Shown: in pieces, positions 32,342-41,074 of the stretch
Position numbering within the stretch: the stretch's first letter is position 1
Layout: every line of letters begins with the position of its first letter
DNA from: an uncultured Oscillospiraceae bacterium
Lineage (GTDB): Bacteria; Bacillota; Clostridia; Oscillospirales; Ruminococcaceae
Length of the DNA: 46,240 nt
Direction: 5' to 3'
Assembly: GCA_947522735.1 (NCBI GenBank)
Contig: CANNTZ010000014.1
Span: 1-46,240, forward strand
Program-made: the position numbers and the translations under genes
The notes under the pieces: model-generated
The model's input: only the letters and a program-made list of their open reading frames with translations
The model's database searches: none
What the model was told of the DNA's origin: nothing

Positions 32342-32893
32342 ATGAGCGAGGATAGAAACGGGAAAACGCTCAGAGGGCTGATTGTTACGGCGATATTTGC
32401 GGCTCTGCTTTGCGTCACCGCGCCACTGTCGATACCTGCTGGCGTCGCGCCCATATCGCTCGCGACGTTCACAATCTACGTCGCCGCGGCGGTGCTCGGC
32501 AAAAAACGCGCTCCGGCGGCGGTGCTGGTATACATACTGCTCGGCGCTCTGGGAGTTCCGGTGTTTGCGGGCTTTCGCGGCGGCTTTCAGGTCGTCGCGG
32601 GCGTCACGGGCGGTTATATCGCCGGATATCTACCCTGCGCCTTTGTGACAGGGCTGTTCGCGGAGCGCTTCGGCGGCAAAAGACTGTGGTGCGCCGTGGG
32701 AATGGCGCTGGGAACGCTTTGCTGCTATGCGCTTGGGACGGTGTGGTATTCGTTGGCGGCGTCGGTCCCGTTCGGCGCGGCTCTGGCTGGCTGCGTGCTG
32801 CCATATCTTCCGGGCGACGCCGTGAAGATAGCCGCCGCGACGGTGATATCGGCGCTGCTGCGCCCCGTGGTCGCAAAATTTCAGAGCAGATGA
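32342..32893 (+). CDS. bioY: Biotin transporter BioY (ECF S-component)
   Basis: 183 residues and about six helices. Family features include the N-terminal segment LIVTAIFAALLCVTAPLSIP, then PISLATFTIYVAAAVLG, LGALGVPVFAGFRGGFQVVAGVTGGYIAGY and the C-terminal LPYLPGDAVKIAAA. BioY binds biotin and works alone or with an ECF energising module, whose genes are not in the window. It is packed between aspartate kinase (one-base gap) and murD (15-base gap), so all three are one operon; the combination looks like convenience packing without functional link. Confidence 0.93.
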   Translation: MSEDRNGKTLRGLIVTAIFAALLCVTAPLSIPAGVAPISLATFTIYVAAAVLGKKRAPAAVLVYILLGALGVPVFAGFRGGFQVVAGVTGGYIAGYLPCAFVTGLFAERFGGKRLWCAVGMALGTLCCYALGTVWYSLAASVPFGAALAGCVLPYLPGDAVKIAAATVISALLRPVVAKFQSR

Positions 32894-32908
32894 TAAGGAG
32901 ACATCGAT

Positions 32909-34291
32909 TTGGAGATACAGAGCTTTTTTGACGAGATCAGGACCTCAGGCAAGCGCGTCGCCTTCATCGGCGTCGGCGTGAGCAACAACGACTGCATAAG
33001 GCTGTTCGCACGGCACGGCATAGCCGTCGAGGTGCGCGACCGCCGCGAGGATATCGGCGATATCGCGGAGGAGTTCCGCGCGCTCGGTGTCGGGCTGCGG
33101 CTCGGCGGCAATTATCTCGACGAGCTTGATGAGGACGTCATCGTGCGCGCGCCGGGCGTTTTCTACAACACTCCGGCGCTCGTAAAAGCGAGAAAGCGCG
33201 GGCAGGTCGTAACAAGCGAGATGGAGCTTTTCTTCGACCTGTGCCCCTGCAAAACCATCGCCGTGACCGGAAGCGACGGCAAGACCACAACCACGACGAT
33301 CATATCCGAGATGCTGAAAAAGGCCGGAAGGACCGTCTGGCTCGGCGGCAACATCGGTCGCGCGCTGCTGCCGGAGATAGAGAAGATAAAGCCGGGCGAC
33401 TGGGCGGTGGTGGAGCTCTCAAGCTTCCAGCTTGAGAGCATGCGCCGCTCGCCGGACATCGCCGCCGTCAAAAACGTCGAGCCAAACCATCTTGATGTTC
33501 ACGGCACAATGGAAAACTATGTAAATGCCAAGCTCAACGTGCTCGCGCACCAGAACGCCTTCTCCCGCGCCGTGCTCAACGCCGACAACGCCGTCACCTG
33601 CGGCATGGCAAGGCTGGTGCGCGGCGACCTGCGCTGGTTTTCCACCGAGGGACGCATAGTGCGCGGCGCTTATCTTGACGAGGAGGACTATCTCTGCTCC
33701 TGTGACGGCGCGAACACGACCCGGCTGTTTCATCGCGGCGAGATAATGCTCCCGGGGCTGCACAACGTCGATAATTATCTCACCGCCATCGCGGTGCTGG
33801 ACGGTATAGTCACTCCGGCGGATATGCTGGCTGTCGCGCGCGAATTTGGCGGGGTGGAGCACCGCATTGAATTTGTTCGCGAGCTGGACGGCGTGCGCTG
33901 GTACAACGATTCAATCGCCAGCAACCCGACTCGCGTCATCGCGGGACTGCGCGCCTTCGGGCGGCGCATAGCGATGATCGCGGGCGGTTATGACAAGAAG
34001 GTGCCCTACGAGCCGATGGCGCCGGACGTCTGCGAATACGTCAAGCTGCTGATACTGATGGGCGCAACGGCGGACAAGATCGAACGCGCGGTTCTCTCCT
34101 GCCCGGATTACGACCCTGAAAAGACCCGCATAATCCGCGTGGACAGCATGGAGGAGGCGGTTCGGGCCGCACGGGAGAACACATCGGCGGGCGATATCGT
34201 CTCGCTCTCTCCGGCGTCGGCCAGCTTCGACCTCTACCGCAACTTCGAGGAGCGCGGGCGGCACTTCAAGAGCATCGTCAATGCGCTTTAG
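32909..34291 (+). CDS. murD: UDP-N-acetylmuramoylalanine--D-glutamate ligase
   Basis: Adds D-Glu to UDP-MurNAc-L-Ala in the cytoplasmic part of peptidoglycan synthesis. 460 residues with the N-terminal Rossmann-like domain (RVAFIGVGVSNNDC), the ATP loop VTGSDGKTTTTT, the NVEPNHLDVHGTMENYVNAK signature of Mur ligases and the C-terminal domain with WYNDSIASNPTRVIAGL and LSPASASFDLYRNFEERG. The start codon is TTG, fixed by AAGGAG at eight bases. No other mur or division gene is adjacent, so murD lies outside the usual dcw cluster. Confidence 0.95.
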   Translation: MEIQSFFDEIRTSGKRVAFIGVGVSNNDCIRLFARHGIAVEVRDRREDIGDIAEEFRALGVGLRLGGNYLDELDEDVIVRAPGVFYNTPALVKARKRGQVVTSEMELFFDLCPCKTIAVTGSDGKTTTTTIISEMLKKAGRTVWLGGNIGRALLPEIEKIKPGDWAVVELSSFQLESMRRSPDIAAVKNVEPNHLDVHGTMENYVNAKLNVLAHQNAFSRAVLNADNAVTCGMARLVRGDLRWFSTEGRIVRGAYLDEEDYLCSCDGANTTRLFHRGEIMLPGLHNVDNYLTAIAVLDGIVTPADMLAVAREFGGVEHRIEFVRELDGVRWYNDSIASNPTRVIAGLRAFGRRIAMIAGGYDKKVPYEPMAPDVCEYVKLLILMGATADKIERAVLSCPDYDPEKTRIIRVDSMEEAVRAARENTSAGDIVSLSPASASFDLYRNFEERGRHFKSIVNAL

Positions 34292-34641
34292 GGCTTGAAA
34301 CAACCGCTCCGACCGAGAGGATATCCCAAATGAAAAAACGCCTCCCGCTGTAGAATATAAGCTACAGCGGGAGGTGTCGTCATGTCCGTACATATACGGC
34401 GAGGAGGCGCTCCGGCAAAACCCGACCATGAAACGCTTTGGGCCGGTCAGAGGCCAACGCACGGATTTGGCAGACGTCAAAATATATGGCGCGCCATGCC
34501 CGAAATGCGCAAGGGTGCAGCTATCGGTCAGGCTGTCCCCGCTTCAAGGCTCCTTTGCGGAATATCCGGCGAAAGTTGCGAAACAATAATTAGCGACCAT
34601 ATTGGGCGTTTCCGGAGTGAAACGCTTTCGGAGGAAGGCCG
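34292..34641. other. Region between murD and the LCP gene, with hairpin and doubtful small ORFs
   Basis: After murD comes a perfect 13-bp stem (34341-34374), then two overlapping frames: GTG at 34374 to 34589 (71 codons, with CPKC in its second half) and ATG at 34382 to 34645 (87 codons, ribosome site GGGAGG in the stem, ATGA overlap with the LCP start). Neither has a recognised domain; the second is rich in Arg and looks like a chance frame. I cannot choose, and do not claim a gene. Confidence 0.35.
34341..34374. repeat. Perfect 13-bp inverted repeat after murD
   Basis: CCTCCCGCTGTAG (34341-34353) and CTACAGCGGGAGG (34362-34374) with an eight-base loop. The T run is on the minus strand (CGTTTTTTC), where no gene leads into it; on the plus strand it may still terminate murD inefficiently or protect its mRNA. 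Confidence 0.75.
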
Positions 34642-35640
34642 ATGAAGAAAACAAGGCTATGGGCTCGAACACTGCTGCTGATAACGGCGCTGGCCGCCGT
34701 ATGCTTCTACCTGTCCAAGCTGGAAAAGCTGCAATTCAGCGACGGGCGGCCGCAGCGGGCCGGCAGGATAGATGACTCCGAGGTGCAGGAGGAGCAGCGA
34801 CGAATAGAGGAGGCGGCGGCGGGCCTTGAGGAGAGGAGCGCCGTCGAAGCGCAGGGCGAAATATTCCGGGACAACGGCCGGTTGAATATCCTGCTTATCG
34901 GCACCGACGAGCACACGCCGGAGTTCAGCGCCGACGCGCGCGGCGATTGCTGTATGCTTCTGAGCCTCGGCAAGCGGGACGGCTCGATCAGGCTCGCGAG
35001 CTTTGAACGCGGGATGGGCGTGCCCTTGCCGGAGGGAGAGCACCGGGGCGAATATGACTGGCTGACGCACATGTTCGCCTATGGAGGCGCAGAGCTGATG
35101 ATGCGGGAGATACGCGAGTGCTTCCGTGTGGACGTCGAGCGGTATGTGCGGGTGAATTTGAGCGCGTTCGAGCGCGGCATCGATACTATCGGCGGGCTCG
35201 AGCTGGAGCTGACGCAGGCGGAGGCGGAATATCTCAACAAGTACACGCGGCGGTCGTTATACGCGCCGGGCGTGAACCGTCTCGACGGCCTTGGCGCGCT
35301 GACCTATGTGCGCTGCCGCAGCATCGACAGCGACTGGCAGAGGATAGAGCGTCAGCGGCGGGTGCTACAGGCGGCGCTGGACGAAACCAAGGGGCTTGAT
35401 GCAAAGGAGCTCAACAGGCTGCTGGACAGCGTGCTGCCGCTGGTGCAGACCAATCTGACGCGCTTGGAGATAACCGGTCTGCTGCTGCTCGCGCCGTCGT
35501 ATCAGGGCAGAACCGCAGGACAGCTCACCGTGCCGGTGGAGGGGAGCTACGGGGTCATGACCGGGATGGGCGGACGCAGCATGTTTGCGGCGGATTTTGA
35601 CGAGAACGCCCGCGCGCTCCGCCGGTTCCTGTATGAGTGA
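34642..35640 (+). CDS. LytR-CpsA-Psr (LCP) family cell-wall protein
   Basis: 332 residues. A signal anchor at about 8-25 (ARTLLLITALAAVCFYL) is followed by a charged, probably helical linker (residues 45-70), then the LCP domain: LNILLIGTDEHTPEFSADARGD, IRLASFERGM, VRVNLSAFERGIDTIGGLELELT, LDGLGALTYVRCRSIDSDWQRIERQR. LCP proteins join wall teichoic acid-like or capsular polymers to peptidoglycan outside the membrane. The conserved Asp and Arg residues are present. CGGAGGAAGG precedes the ATG. It stands near murD, but a separate transcript is likely. Confidence 0.9.
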   Translation: MKKTRLWARTLLLITALAAVCFYLSKLEKLQFSDGRPQRAGRIDDSEVQEEQRRIEEAAAGLEERSAVEAQGEIFRDNGRLNILLIGTDEHTPEFSADARGDCCMLLSLGKRDGSIRLASFERGMGVPLPEGEHRGEYDWLTHMFAYGGAELMMREIRECFRVDVERYVRVNLSAFERGIDTIGGLELELTQAEAEYLNKYTRRSLYAPGVNRLDGLGALTYVRCRSIDSDWQRIERQRRVLQAALDETKGLDAKELNRLLDSVLPLVQTNLTRLEITGLLLLAPSYQGRTAGQLTVPVEGSYGVMTGMGGRSMFAADFDENARALRRFLYE

Positions 35641-35643
35641 CGC

Positions 35644-35677
35644 AAAAAAGCGCCGCACAGTCGGACTGCTGCGCGGC
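35644..35677 (-). terminator. Terminator of the S12 hydrolase gene
   Basis: Read on the minus strand: GCCGC, G, CAG ... CTG, T, GCGGC, then CTTTTTTGC. It lies about 65 bases after the minus-strand stop and just behind the convergent LCP gene. Confidence 0.65.
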
Positions 35678-35741
35678 GTAGCCGTATATAATGCAAAAAT
35701 GTTGACGAAAAGCGGGATTTTGCACGTTTTTATCGCCTTGC

Positions 35742-37220
35742 TCAATCACAGTGCCCGCAGGAAAAGCCTTGATATTCCTCAAGAAACCACTCGGCGGTCT
35801 TGCTCATCAGCACCGAGACGGTGTCCCCCTTGAAGGAAAAGACGGCGGTCATGTTGCCGAAATAGCGGTCGCAGAGATAGACGCGCAGGATGAGCTTGTG
35901 CGGCTCCACCCAACCGGCCGAGGCGAAGCAGCGATATTTCTCGCCGGGACAACTGCCGATCCGGTGGCCGTAATAGTTGGTTTGCGGGAATTTGCCCTCC
36001 ACGTTGTGGCCAAAACCGAATGCGATGGAGCAGCGTCCCTGCGCATTAACGTAATCGAAGCGTCCGCCGTTCCCGTCGTAGCTGAGCGTCAGCTCGGAAA
36101 TATTCATATCGTTTTTGTCCATGACGTACCTTTTTCCGCTCCATTGCCCGGAAAGAGCGGTTGAGGCGTCTCCCCACTGGGTGGCGAGGGTCAGCGAGGA
36201 CAACCTGGCCTGAAGCCGGGAATAGTCCGTGCCGCCGTCGGGGAGCGGCTCGCCGAGCGCCGGCAGAAGCTCCTCATAAACCGCCGTGTCGATCTCATAT
36301 TCATAGCCGTTGCCCTGATTGTCAGCGGTCGTGGCGACGATGAGATCCTGCTCCGGGAACACGAGAGCCGACTGGCTGCCCATTCCGGAGAGCTTGAAGC
36401 CGTTTTCGGCTATCATCCAGAACTGATAGCCATAGCCTGGGCGTTCACGGAAGGAGCGTCCCGCTCTCGATTCGTGAGAGATGTCGATTTGCTTGGAGGT
36501 CGCGGCGCGCATATATTTCTCGGAGATGAGACGCCGGCCGTTCCAATCTCCCATGCGCTGGCAGAGCAACGTTATCTTTGCGTAGTCGCGCGTCGAGATC
36601 AGCAGCCCGGAGCCGCCCCACGCTCCGCCGCCCGGATATTCGATGCAGTCGATGCCGGGCGAAATTCCGATGACGTCAAATTCCGGCGCAAGATATTCGT
36701 AGAACTCCTTACCGGTCAGACGCTTGACAAGCGCGCAGAGCACTGTCGTAGCCGCGGTGTCGTATTGGAAAATGCTTCCGGGCATGTGGTTTGCGCGGCT
36801 GTTGAAGAAGGTCCAGATCCAGTCGGCGTCGTGATTGTTGTAGGAGTTTTCGTTGTTCTGCGTCGCCATCATCAGCAGGTCGCGGATTGTCGCCGCCATC
36901 GTATACGGGCTGGGATTTTCGGGAAGCTTGTCGGGAAAATAGTCCGCAATTTTGTCGTCAAGACGGATAAGCCCATTGTCGTACAGCTTGCCTACAGCCA
37001 ACGACGTGACGGATTTGCTGGAGGAATACATGCGGTGCGGCTCGCCCTCGCAAAACGGCGCCCAGTAGCCCTCGGCGACAATGCTGCCGCGACGCAGGAT
37101 AATCAGGCTGTGCATACACAGCCGGGCGGCGTCGAGACGGTCGAGAAACCGCAATATCGCGTCGGATGGGATTCCCGCCTGCTCCGGCGTCAATGTCGGG
37201 AGCGGCTTGATATCTTTCAT
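35742..37220 (-). CDS. Serine hydrolase of the beta-lactamase/S12 family
   Basis: 492 residues. The penicillin-binding-like domain (about 1-340) has the SxxK motif at Ser66-Lys69 (MYSSSKSVTSLA), a Tyr motif in FQYDTAATTVL and a GMGSQSALVFP segment where the third box lies. The last 140 residues form a separate lipocalin-like or beta domain. There is no signal peptide, so the enzyme is cytoplasmic; esterase or D-amino peptidase activity is more likely than resistance to beta-lactams. AAGGAGG precedes the ATG. A LacI/cre-like palindrome sits in the leader, so control by sugar supply is probable. Confidence 0.85.
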   Translation of the reverse strand: MKDIKPLPTLTPEQAGIPSDAILRFLDRLDAARLCMHSLIILRRGSIVAEGYWAPFCEGEPHRMYSSSKSVTSLAVGKLYDNGLIRLDDKIADYFPDKLPENPSPYTMAATIRDLLMMATQNNENSYNNHDADWIWTFFNSRANHMPGSIFQYDTAATTVLCALVKRLTGKEFYEYLAPEFDVIGISPGIDCIEYPGGGAWGGSGLLISTRDYAKITLLCQRMGDWNGRRLISEKYMRAATSKQIDISHESRAGRSFRERPGYGYQFWMIAENGFKLSGMGSQSALVFPEQDLIVATTADNQGNGYEYEIDTAVYEELLPALGEPLPDGGTDYSRLQARLSSLTLATQWGDASTALSGQWSGKRYVMDKNDMNISELTLSYDGNGGRFDYVNAQGRCSIAFGFGHNVEGKFPQTNYYGHRIGSCPGEKYRCFASAGWVEPHKLILRVYLCDRYFGNMTAVFSFKGDTVSVLMSKTAEWFLEEYQGFSCGHCD

Positions 37221-37241
37221 GTCGTGGCCTCCTTGTGATAA

Positions 37242-37255
37242 TGTAAGCGCTTACC
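37242..37255. promoter_or_regulatory. LacI-family/cre-type operator
   Basis: TGTAAGCGCTTACC contains the perfect palindrome GTAAGCGCTTAC with the central CG typical of LacI-family sites, and matches the Bacillus catabolite-response element closely. It lies about 16 bases after the -10 box of the S12 gene promoter, where a bound CcpA-like or local LacI-type protein would block elongation or initiation. Confidence 0.75.
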
Positions 37256-37270
37256 TCCGCGCTCAAGCAT

Positions 37271-37299
37271 ATACTATCACATTCCGCGAAAAAATGCAA
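37271..37299 (-). promoter_or_regulatory. Promoter of the S12 hydrolase gene
   Basis: Minus strand: TTGCAT (37299-37294), 17-base spacer, TAGTAT (37276-37271), extended -10 TGA. Confidence 0.6.
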
Positions 37300-37307
37300 C
37301 GGCTATT

Positions 37308-37349
37308 TACAAAAATAACGGCCCGTCCCCGTAAAACGAGGCGGGCCGT
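37308..37349 (-). terminator. Terminator of the nine-gene operon
   Basis: ACGGCCCG (37318-37325) and CGGGCCGT (37342-37349), read on the minus strand and followed by TATTTTTGT. It closes the operon that ends with the M18 peptidase. Confidence 0.85.
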
Positions 37350-37372
37350 CCGATTCGGCGCTAAATCATAAA

Positions 37373-38773
37373 TCATTCGTAGAAATATCTGAACGCGAGA
37401 TAGGTGTTATAGACGTCGGCCTTTGAGACGAGCTCAAACGGCGAGTGCATAGAGAGCACCGGCACTCCGACGTCAACGACGTCGATATCAAGCTTTGCAA
37501 GATACTTCGCGACGGTTCCTCCGCCGCCGATATCGACCTTGCCAAGCTCGCCGGTCTGCCAGACGATATTGTGGCGGTCGAGCAGGTCGCGGGTGAACGC
37601 CATAAATTCGGCGGACGCCTCGCTGGTGGAATATTTGCCGCCCGTTCCGGTATACTTGGTGACGACGACGCCGTAGCCGAGGCGGGAGGCGTTGCGGAAC
37701 TCGCTGACGTCGGCAAAGGTGGGATCGTAGGCAGCGTTTACGTCGGCGGAGTAGCACTTGGATCTGGAGAGCACCAGCCAAAGCGGCACCTTGTACGGCT
37801 CGACGAGGGCGCTGACGACGTTCTTTAAAAAGTCCGAGTTCATGCCGGTGTTGCCGTCGCTGCCGGTCTCCTCGCGATCGGCGAAGATGGTGACGGCGGT
37901 GTATTCCGGAGCGGTCGCGTCGAGCGCCGCCATCAGCTCGGTATAGGCGCAGACGCGGTCGTCCTGTCCGTAGGAGCCGACCATGCTGCGGTCAAGTCCG
38001 ACGTCACGCGCCTTTTCGGCGGGGACGAAGGTCAGCTCCGCGGAGAGGAAATCCTCCTCGGTAATCCCGTATCTCTCGAACAGCAGGTTGAGGATGTTCA
38101 GCTTGACCGCCTCCTCAAGGCTGTCGCCGCGGTAGCAGCGGCTGCCAAGGATTATGTTCAGCTCCTCGCCCTTGATGCCCTCGGCAAGCGGGCGCTTTTC
38201 CTGCTTCTCGGCGAGATGCGGGAGCAGATCGGTGACGCAAAATACCTGATCGTCGGGGTTTTCGCCAATGCAGACGTCTATGCGCTCGCCATTCCTTCTG
38301 ACGATGCAGCCGTGCGCCGCAAGTGCGACTGTGGCCCACTGGTATTTCTTGATTCCGCCGTAGTACTGGCTCTTGAAGAAGGCGAGCTCCTTGTCCTCGT
38401 AGAGTGGGTTGGGCTTGAGGTCAAGGCGCGGGGAATCGACATGAGCCGCAGCGATTCGCAGACCGTCGGAGAACGGACGAGAGCCGATTGTGACGGCGAC
38501 TATCGATTTGCCGCGGTTGTTATAATATACTCTGTCTCCGGGGAGATATTTTCTGCCGTATTCAAGCGGCTTGAAGCCGTTCGCCTCAAGTATGACCACC
38601 GCGCTGCTCACAGCCTCGCGCTCGGTCTTTGACGAGTTGAGGAAGCGCTTGTAGCCCTCGCAGAAGTCGTAGGCGGCATTGAGCTCCGCGTCGCTCATGC
38701 GAATGGTGGCGTTCTTTTTGTTGTAGAACAGCTTGTCTTTAAGCTGCTCCGCCGGAGACTTTTCTTCAGCCAT
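37373..38773 (-). CDS. M18-family metallo-aminopeptidase
   Basis: 466 residues. Zinc ligands and catalytic residues are recognisable: the His of AAAHVDSPRLDLKP, the Glu pair of FADREETGSDGNTG, the Asp of KCYSADVNAAYDPT and the His of LSMHSPFELVSKAD near the C terminus. M18 enzymes remove N-terminal acidic or neutral residues from peptides in the cytoplasm. ATG at 38773 is preferred to 38788 because GGAGG is eight bases ahead; it starts one base past the stop of the transglycosylase gene. It is the last gene of the operon. Confidence 0.93.
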   Translation of the reverse strand: MAEEKSPAEQLKDKLFYNKKNATIRMSDAELNAAYDFCEGYKRFLNSSKTEREAVSSAVVILEANGFKPLEYGRKYLPGDRVYYNNRGKSIVAVTIGSRPFSDGLRIAAAHVDSPRLDLKPNPLYEDKELAFFKSQYYGGIKKYQWATVALAAHGCIVRRNGERIDVCIGENPDDQVFCVTDLLPHLAEKQEKRPLAEGIKGEELNIILGSRCYRGDSLEEAVKLNILNLLFERYGITEEDFLSAELTFVPAEKARDVGLDRSMVGSYGQDDRVCAYTELMAALDATAPEYTAVTIFADREETGSDGNTGMNSDFLKNVVSALVEPYKVPLWLVLSRSKCYSADVNAAYDPTFADVSEFRNASRLGYGVVVTKYTGTGGKYSTSEASAEFMAFTRDLLDRHNIVWQTGELGKVDIGGGGTVAKYLAKLDIDVVDVGVPVLSMHSPFELVSKADVYNTYLAFRYFYE

Positions 38774-38774
38774 T

Positions 38775-39377
38775 TTACTTTCCTCCATAATAGATGTTTT
38801 TATAGATATCCCGCGTCTTGATTACCTTGGCGACATACGCCGCGGTGTCATCGAACGGAATGTGCTTGACTATGCCGTCGGAGGCGCAGCTCTCGTCCGC
38901 GAGCCACTTTTTGGTCTGGCTGCGCCCGGCGTGATAGGCGCAGAGCGCGTTCTCGTCGTAGGTGAACTCCTCCTTGAACAGCCCCAGCAGATAGCAGCCG
39001 TATTCTATATTCAGCTCCGGGTCTCTTAGCATGTCGAAGGATAGCTCGCGCGTCTCCTTTCTCTTGAACATCGCCCAGTCAAAGGCGTCGGAGGTGATCT
39101 GCATCAGTCCGCGTGCGCCGACGGAAGATTCCGCGTCCGGGTCAAAGCCGCTCTCGCAGTAGATGACGGCATACACCAGCGCCTCGTCCAGGTTGTTTTC
39201 GGCGCTGTATTTTTCCACAAGCCCGTTGTAATGCTGTGGATAAAATCTGCGATAGAGCAGCCCTGCGCCGTATTTGAAGCCCCACATGAACAGCGCTATC
39301 ATCCCAACGAGCAGCAGCATGCTGATTATGCGCGGGCCGGGCGCGCTGCGGTCAATCCTGAGCCTTGCTTTTGCCAT
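38775..39377 (-). CDS. Lytic transglycosylase (SLT domain), membrane-anchored
   Basis: 200 residues. One N-terminal helix (about 18-37, ISMLLLVGMIALFMWGFKYG) anchors a secreted SLT domain with the catalytic Glu in VIYCESGFDPDAESS and the GARGLMQIT motif, followed by LNIEYGCYLL and ALCAYHAG. It cleaves the glycan strand of peptidoglycan. Eight bases separate it from coaE and one from the M18 gene. Its wall role agrees with the VanY-like peptidase at the head of the same operon. Confidence 0.92.
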   Translation of the reverse strand: MAKARLRIDRSAPGPRIISMLLLVGMIALFMWGFKYGAGLLYRRFYPQHYNGLVEKYSAENNLDEALVYAVIYCESGFDPDAESSVGARGLMQITSDAFDWAMFKRKETRELSFDMLRDPELNIEYGCYLLGLFKEEFTYDENALCAYHAGRSQTKKWLADESCASDGIVKHIPFDDTAAYVAKVIKTRDIYKNIYYGGK

Positions 39378-39385
39378 AGACGTGC

Positions 39386-40009
39386 TCAGCTCTCCTTTTC
39401 AAATTTTTCGCGGATATATTCAAACACCTCTTTGACGCGCTCGTTAAGCTCGTCGAGGCTGCCGTTGTTGTATATGATATGGTCGGATTTCTCAGTGTAG
39501 AAGCTGTCCTCGTGCTGAGCGTTGACACGCTGGAGCGCCTCGCGGCTGCTAAGCCCGTCGCGCTTGATTATGCGTTCGAGACGGACGTCGCGGTCTGCGA
39601 GCACCGATACGAGAGTGTCGCAGCGGCGGTCGATCCCGCTCTCGAAGAGCGTCGGCGCGTCGAGCACGACGATGCAGCCCTCCTCCTTCATGCCAAGCTC
39701 TGCGATGCGCCTCTCGATACGCGCGGTGATATAGGGAAAGATGGTCTTGTTGAGGGTGACAAGGTTCTTCTGGTCGGAAAAAACGATCGAGGCAAGACGC
39801 TTGCGATTGAGCGTGCCGTTCTCGGTGAGTATCCCGCAGGAAAACTTCATCACAAGGTCGGCAAGGCAGTTTAAGTCGGTGTCTGTGACCTCGTGCGACA
39901 CCTTGTCGGCATCGATGATGACGAAGCCCATCCGCTCGATTATTTCGCAGACGCTGCTTTTTCCCGCGCCTGTCTGTCCGGTCAGTCCTATCAGCTTTAT
40001 CTTTTTCAT
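39386..40009 (-). CDS. coaE: Dephospho-CoA kinase
   Basis: Last step of CoA synthesis. 207 residues with the P-loop GLTGQTGAGKSSV at the N terminus, the IIDADKVSHEV motif and VVLDAPTLFESG, all typical of CoaE, including the lid region with RIIKRDGLSSREALQRV. The gene follows Sua5 after 36 bases and precedes the transglycosylase after eight. Confidence 0.94.
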   Translation of the reverse strand: MKKIKLIGLTGQTGAGKSSVCEIIERMGFVIIDADKVSHEVTDTDLNCLADLVMKFSCGILTENGTLNRKRLASIVFSDQKNLVTLNKTIFPYITARIERRIAELGMKEEGCIVVLDAPTLFESGIDRRCDTLVSVLADRDVRLERIIKRDGLSSREALQRVNAQHEDSFYTEKSDHIIYNNGSLDELNERVKEVFEYIREKFEKES

Positions 40010-40045
40010 CGGTTTCGTACTACCTCTGCATGTTTTTTATTTTTT

Positions 40046-41074
40046 TCATGGCTTGACAATATTGAAGCCTGCGGCGCGCAGCAGGCGGTTGTATACCGCA
40101 AGCCCGACGCCGTCGGAGGACGGCTTGCGCGCGTATGCGGTCTTTGCGCCGCGCTCGTCCAGCTCGCGCAGCGCGTTGAACAGCCGGTGGGCGTGTGCGC
40201 TCTCATCGGCGGCGCTGCCGCAACTGATATACGGCGTTTTGAGGCGTGGGATATCCTCGTCAAAGCACAGCGCGAACACTCCGTCGCCGCCGTGCGCGTT
40301 GACATATTCCGTATATCCGCCCTCGTCCGCGTCCACTATGACCACCGACGCCCTTGGCGCGTAATGCCTGTATTTCATGCCCGGACAGGCCGCTACGGCT
40401 CCTGGCGCGAGCTCGTTGAGCACCGCGTCGTCGATATCCACCCGTCCAAGCACCGCGCGAAGCTGTTCGACGGTTATCCCGCCCGGACGCAGCAGTCTCG
40501 GCACGTCTCCGGCAAGGGTGATAACGGTGGACTCCAGCCCCACGTCGCAATCGCCCGCGCAGACTATCGCATCGACACGGCCGGTGAGATCCTCGGCGCA
40601 GTGCCGCCAGCTTGTGGGGCTGGGCCTGCCGGAGAGGTTGGCGCTGGGCGCCGCAAGCGGAGTTCCGGCGGCTGCAATTATCGCGTGGGCGACGGGATGG
40701 GACGGAAAGCGCACCGCCACCGTCTCAAGTCCGGCTGTGACCTCATACGGCACCTCCGGCTGCTTTGGCAGTATCATCGTCAGCGGGCCGGGCCAAAAGG
40801 CGTCGGCAAGCTTTTTTGCGGACTCCGGGACGACCGATGCAACGCGTCCGAGCCAATCGAGCGCGGCGATGTGAAGGATGAGCGGATTGTCCTGCGGGCG
40901 GCCCTTTGCCTTGAATATTTTCGCGACGGCCTCCGGATCCATGCCGTCGGCGGCAAGCCCGTAGACCGTCTCGGTGGGTATCGCAACGATGCCGCCGCCC
41001 TGCAATATCCCGGCGGCGTCGAATATCCCCGGCGAAGTCGGAGAATCGACGCGCAGCAGCAGCGTTTCAGGCAT
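40046..41074 (-). CDS. Threonylcarbamoyl-AMP synthase (Sua5/YwlC)
   Basis: Makes threonylcarbamoyl-AMP from Thr, bicarbonate and ATP for t6A37 of ANN-decoding tRNAs. 342 residues, the long Sua5 form: YrdC domain with IPTETVYGLAADG, KIFKAKGRPQDNPLILHI and PLAAPSANLSGRPSPTS, then a linker and the Sua5 C-terminal domain (about 220-342). ATG at 41074 overlaps the end of prfA by eight bases; a GTG at 41083 is less well placed to the GAGGGG site. Downstream of prfA, where many Firmicutes have prmC then ywlC, prmC is missing here. Confidence 0.94.
   Translation of the reverse strand: MPETLLLRVDSPTSPGIFDAAGILQGGGIVAIPTETVYGLAADGMDPEAVAKIFKAKGRPQDNPLILHIAALDWLGRVASVVPESAKKLADAFWPGPLTMILPKQPEVPYEVTAGLETVAVRFPSHPVAHAIIAAAGTPLAAPSANLSGRPSPTSWRHCAEDLTGRVDAIVCAGDCDVGLESTVITLAGDVPRLLRPGGITVEQLRAVLGRVDIDDAVLNELAPGAVAACPGMKYRHYAPRASVVIVDADEGGYTEYVNAHGGDGVFALCFDEDIPRLKTPYISCGSAADESAHAHRLFNALRELDERGAKTAYARKPSSDGVGLAVYNRLLRAAGFNIVKP

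Noticed and set aside
31027..34291. Functional link between aspartate kinase, bioY and murD
   Set aside because: They are packed as one operon, but no shared pathway is evident; treated as ordinary operon packing.
34382..34645. 87-codon ORF upstream of the LCP gene as a real gene
   Set aside because: Ribosome site and ATGA overlap are attractive, but the composition is like a shadow frame and a competing frame covers the same bases. Kept as a finding only.
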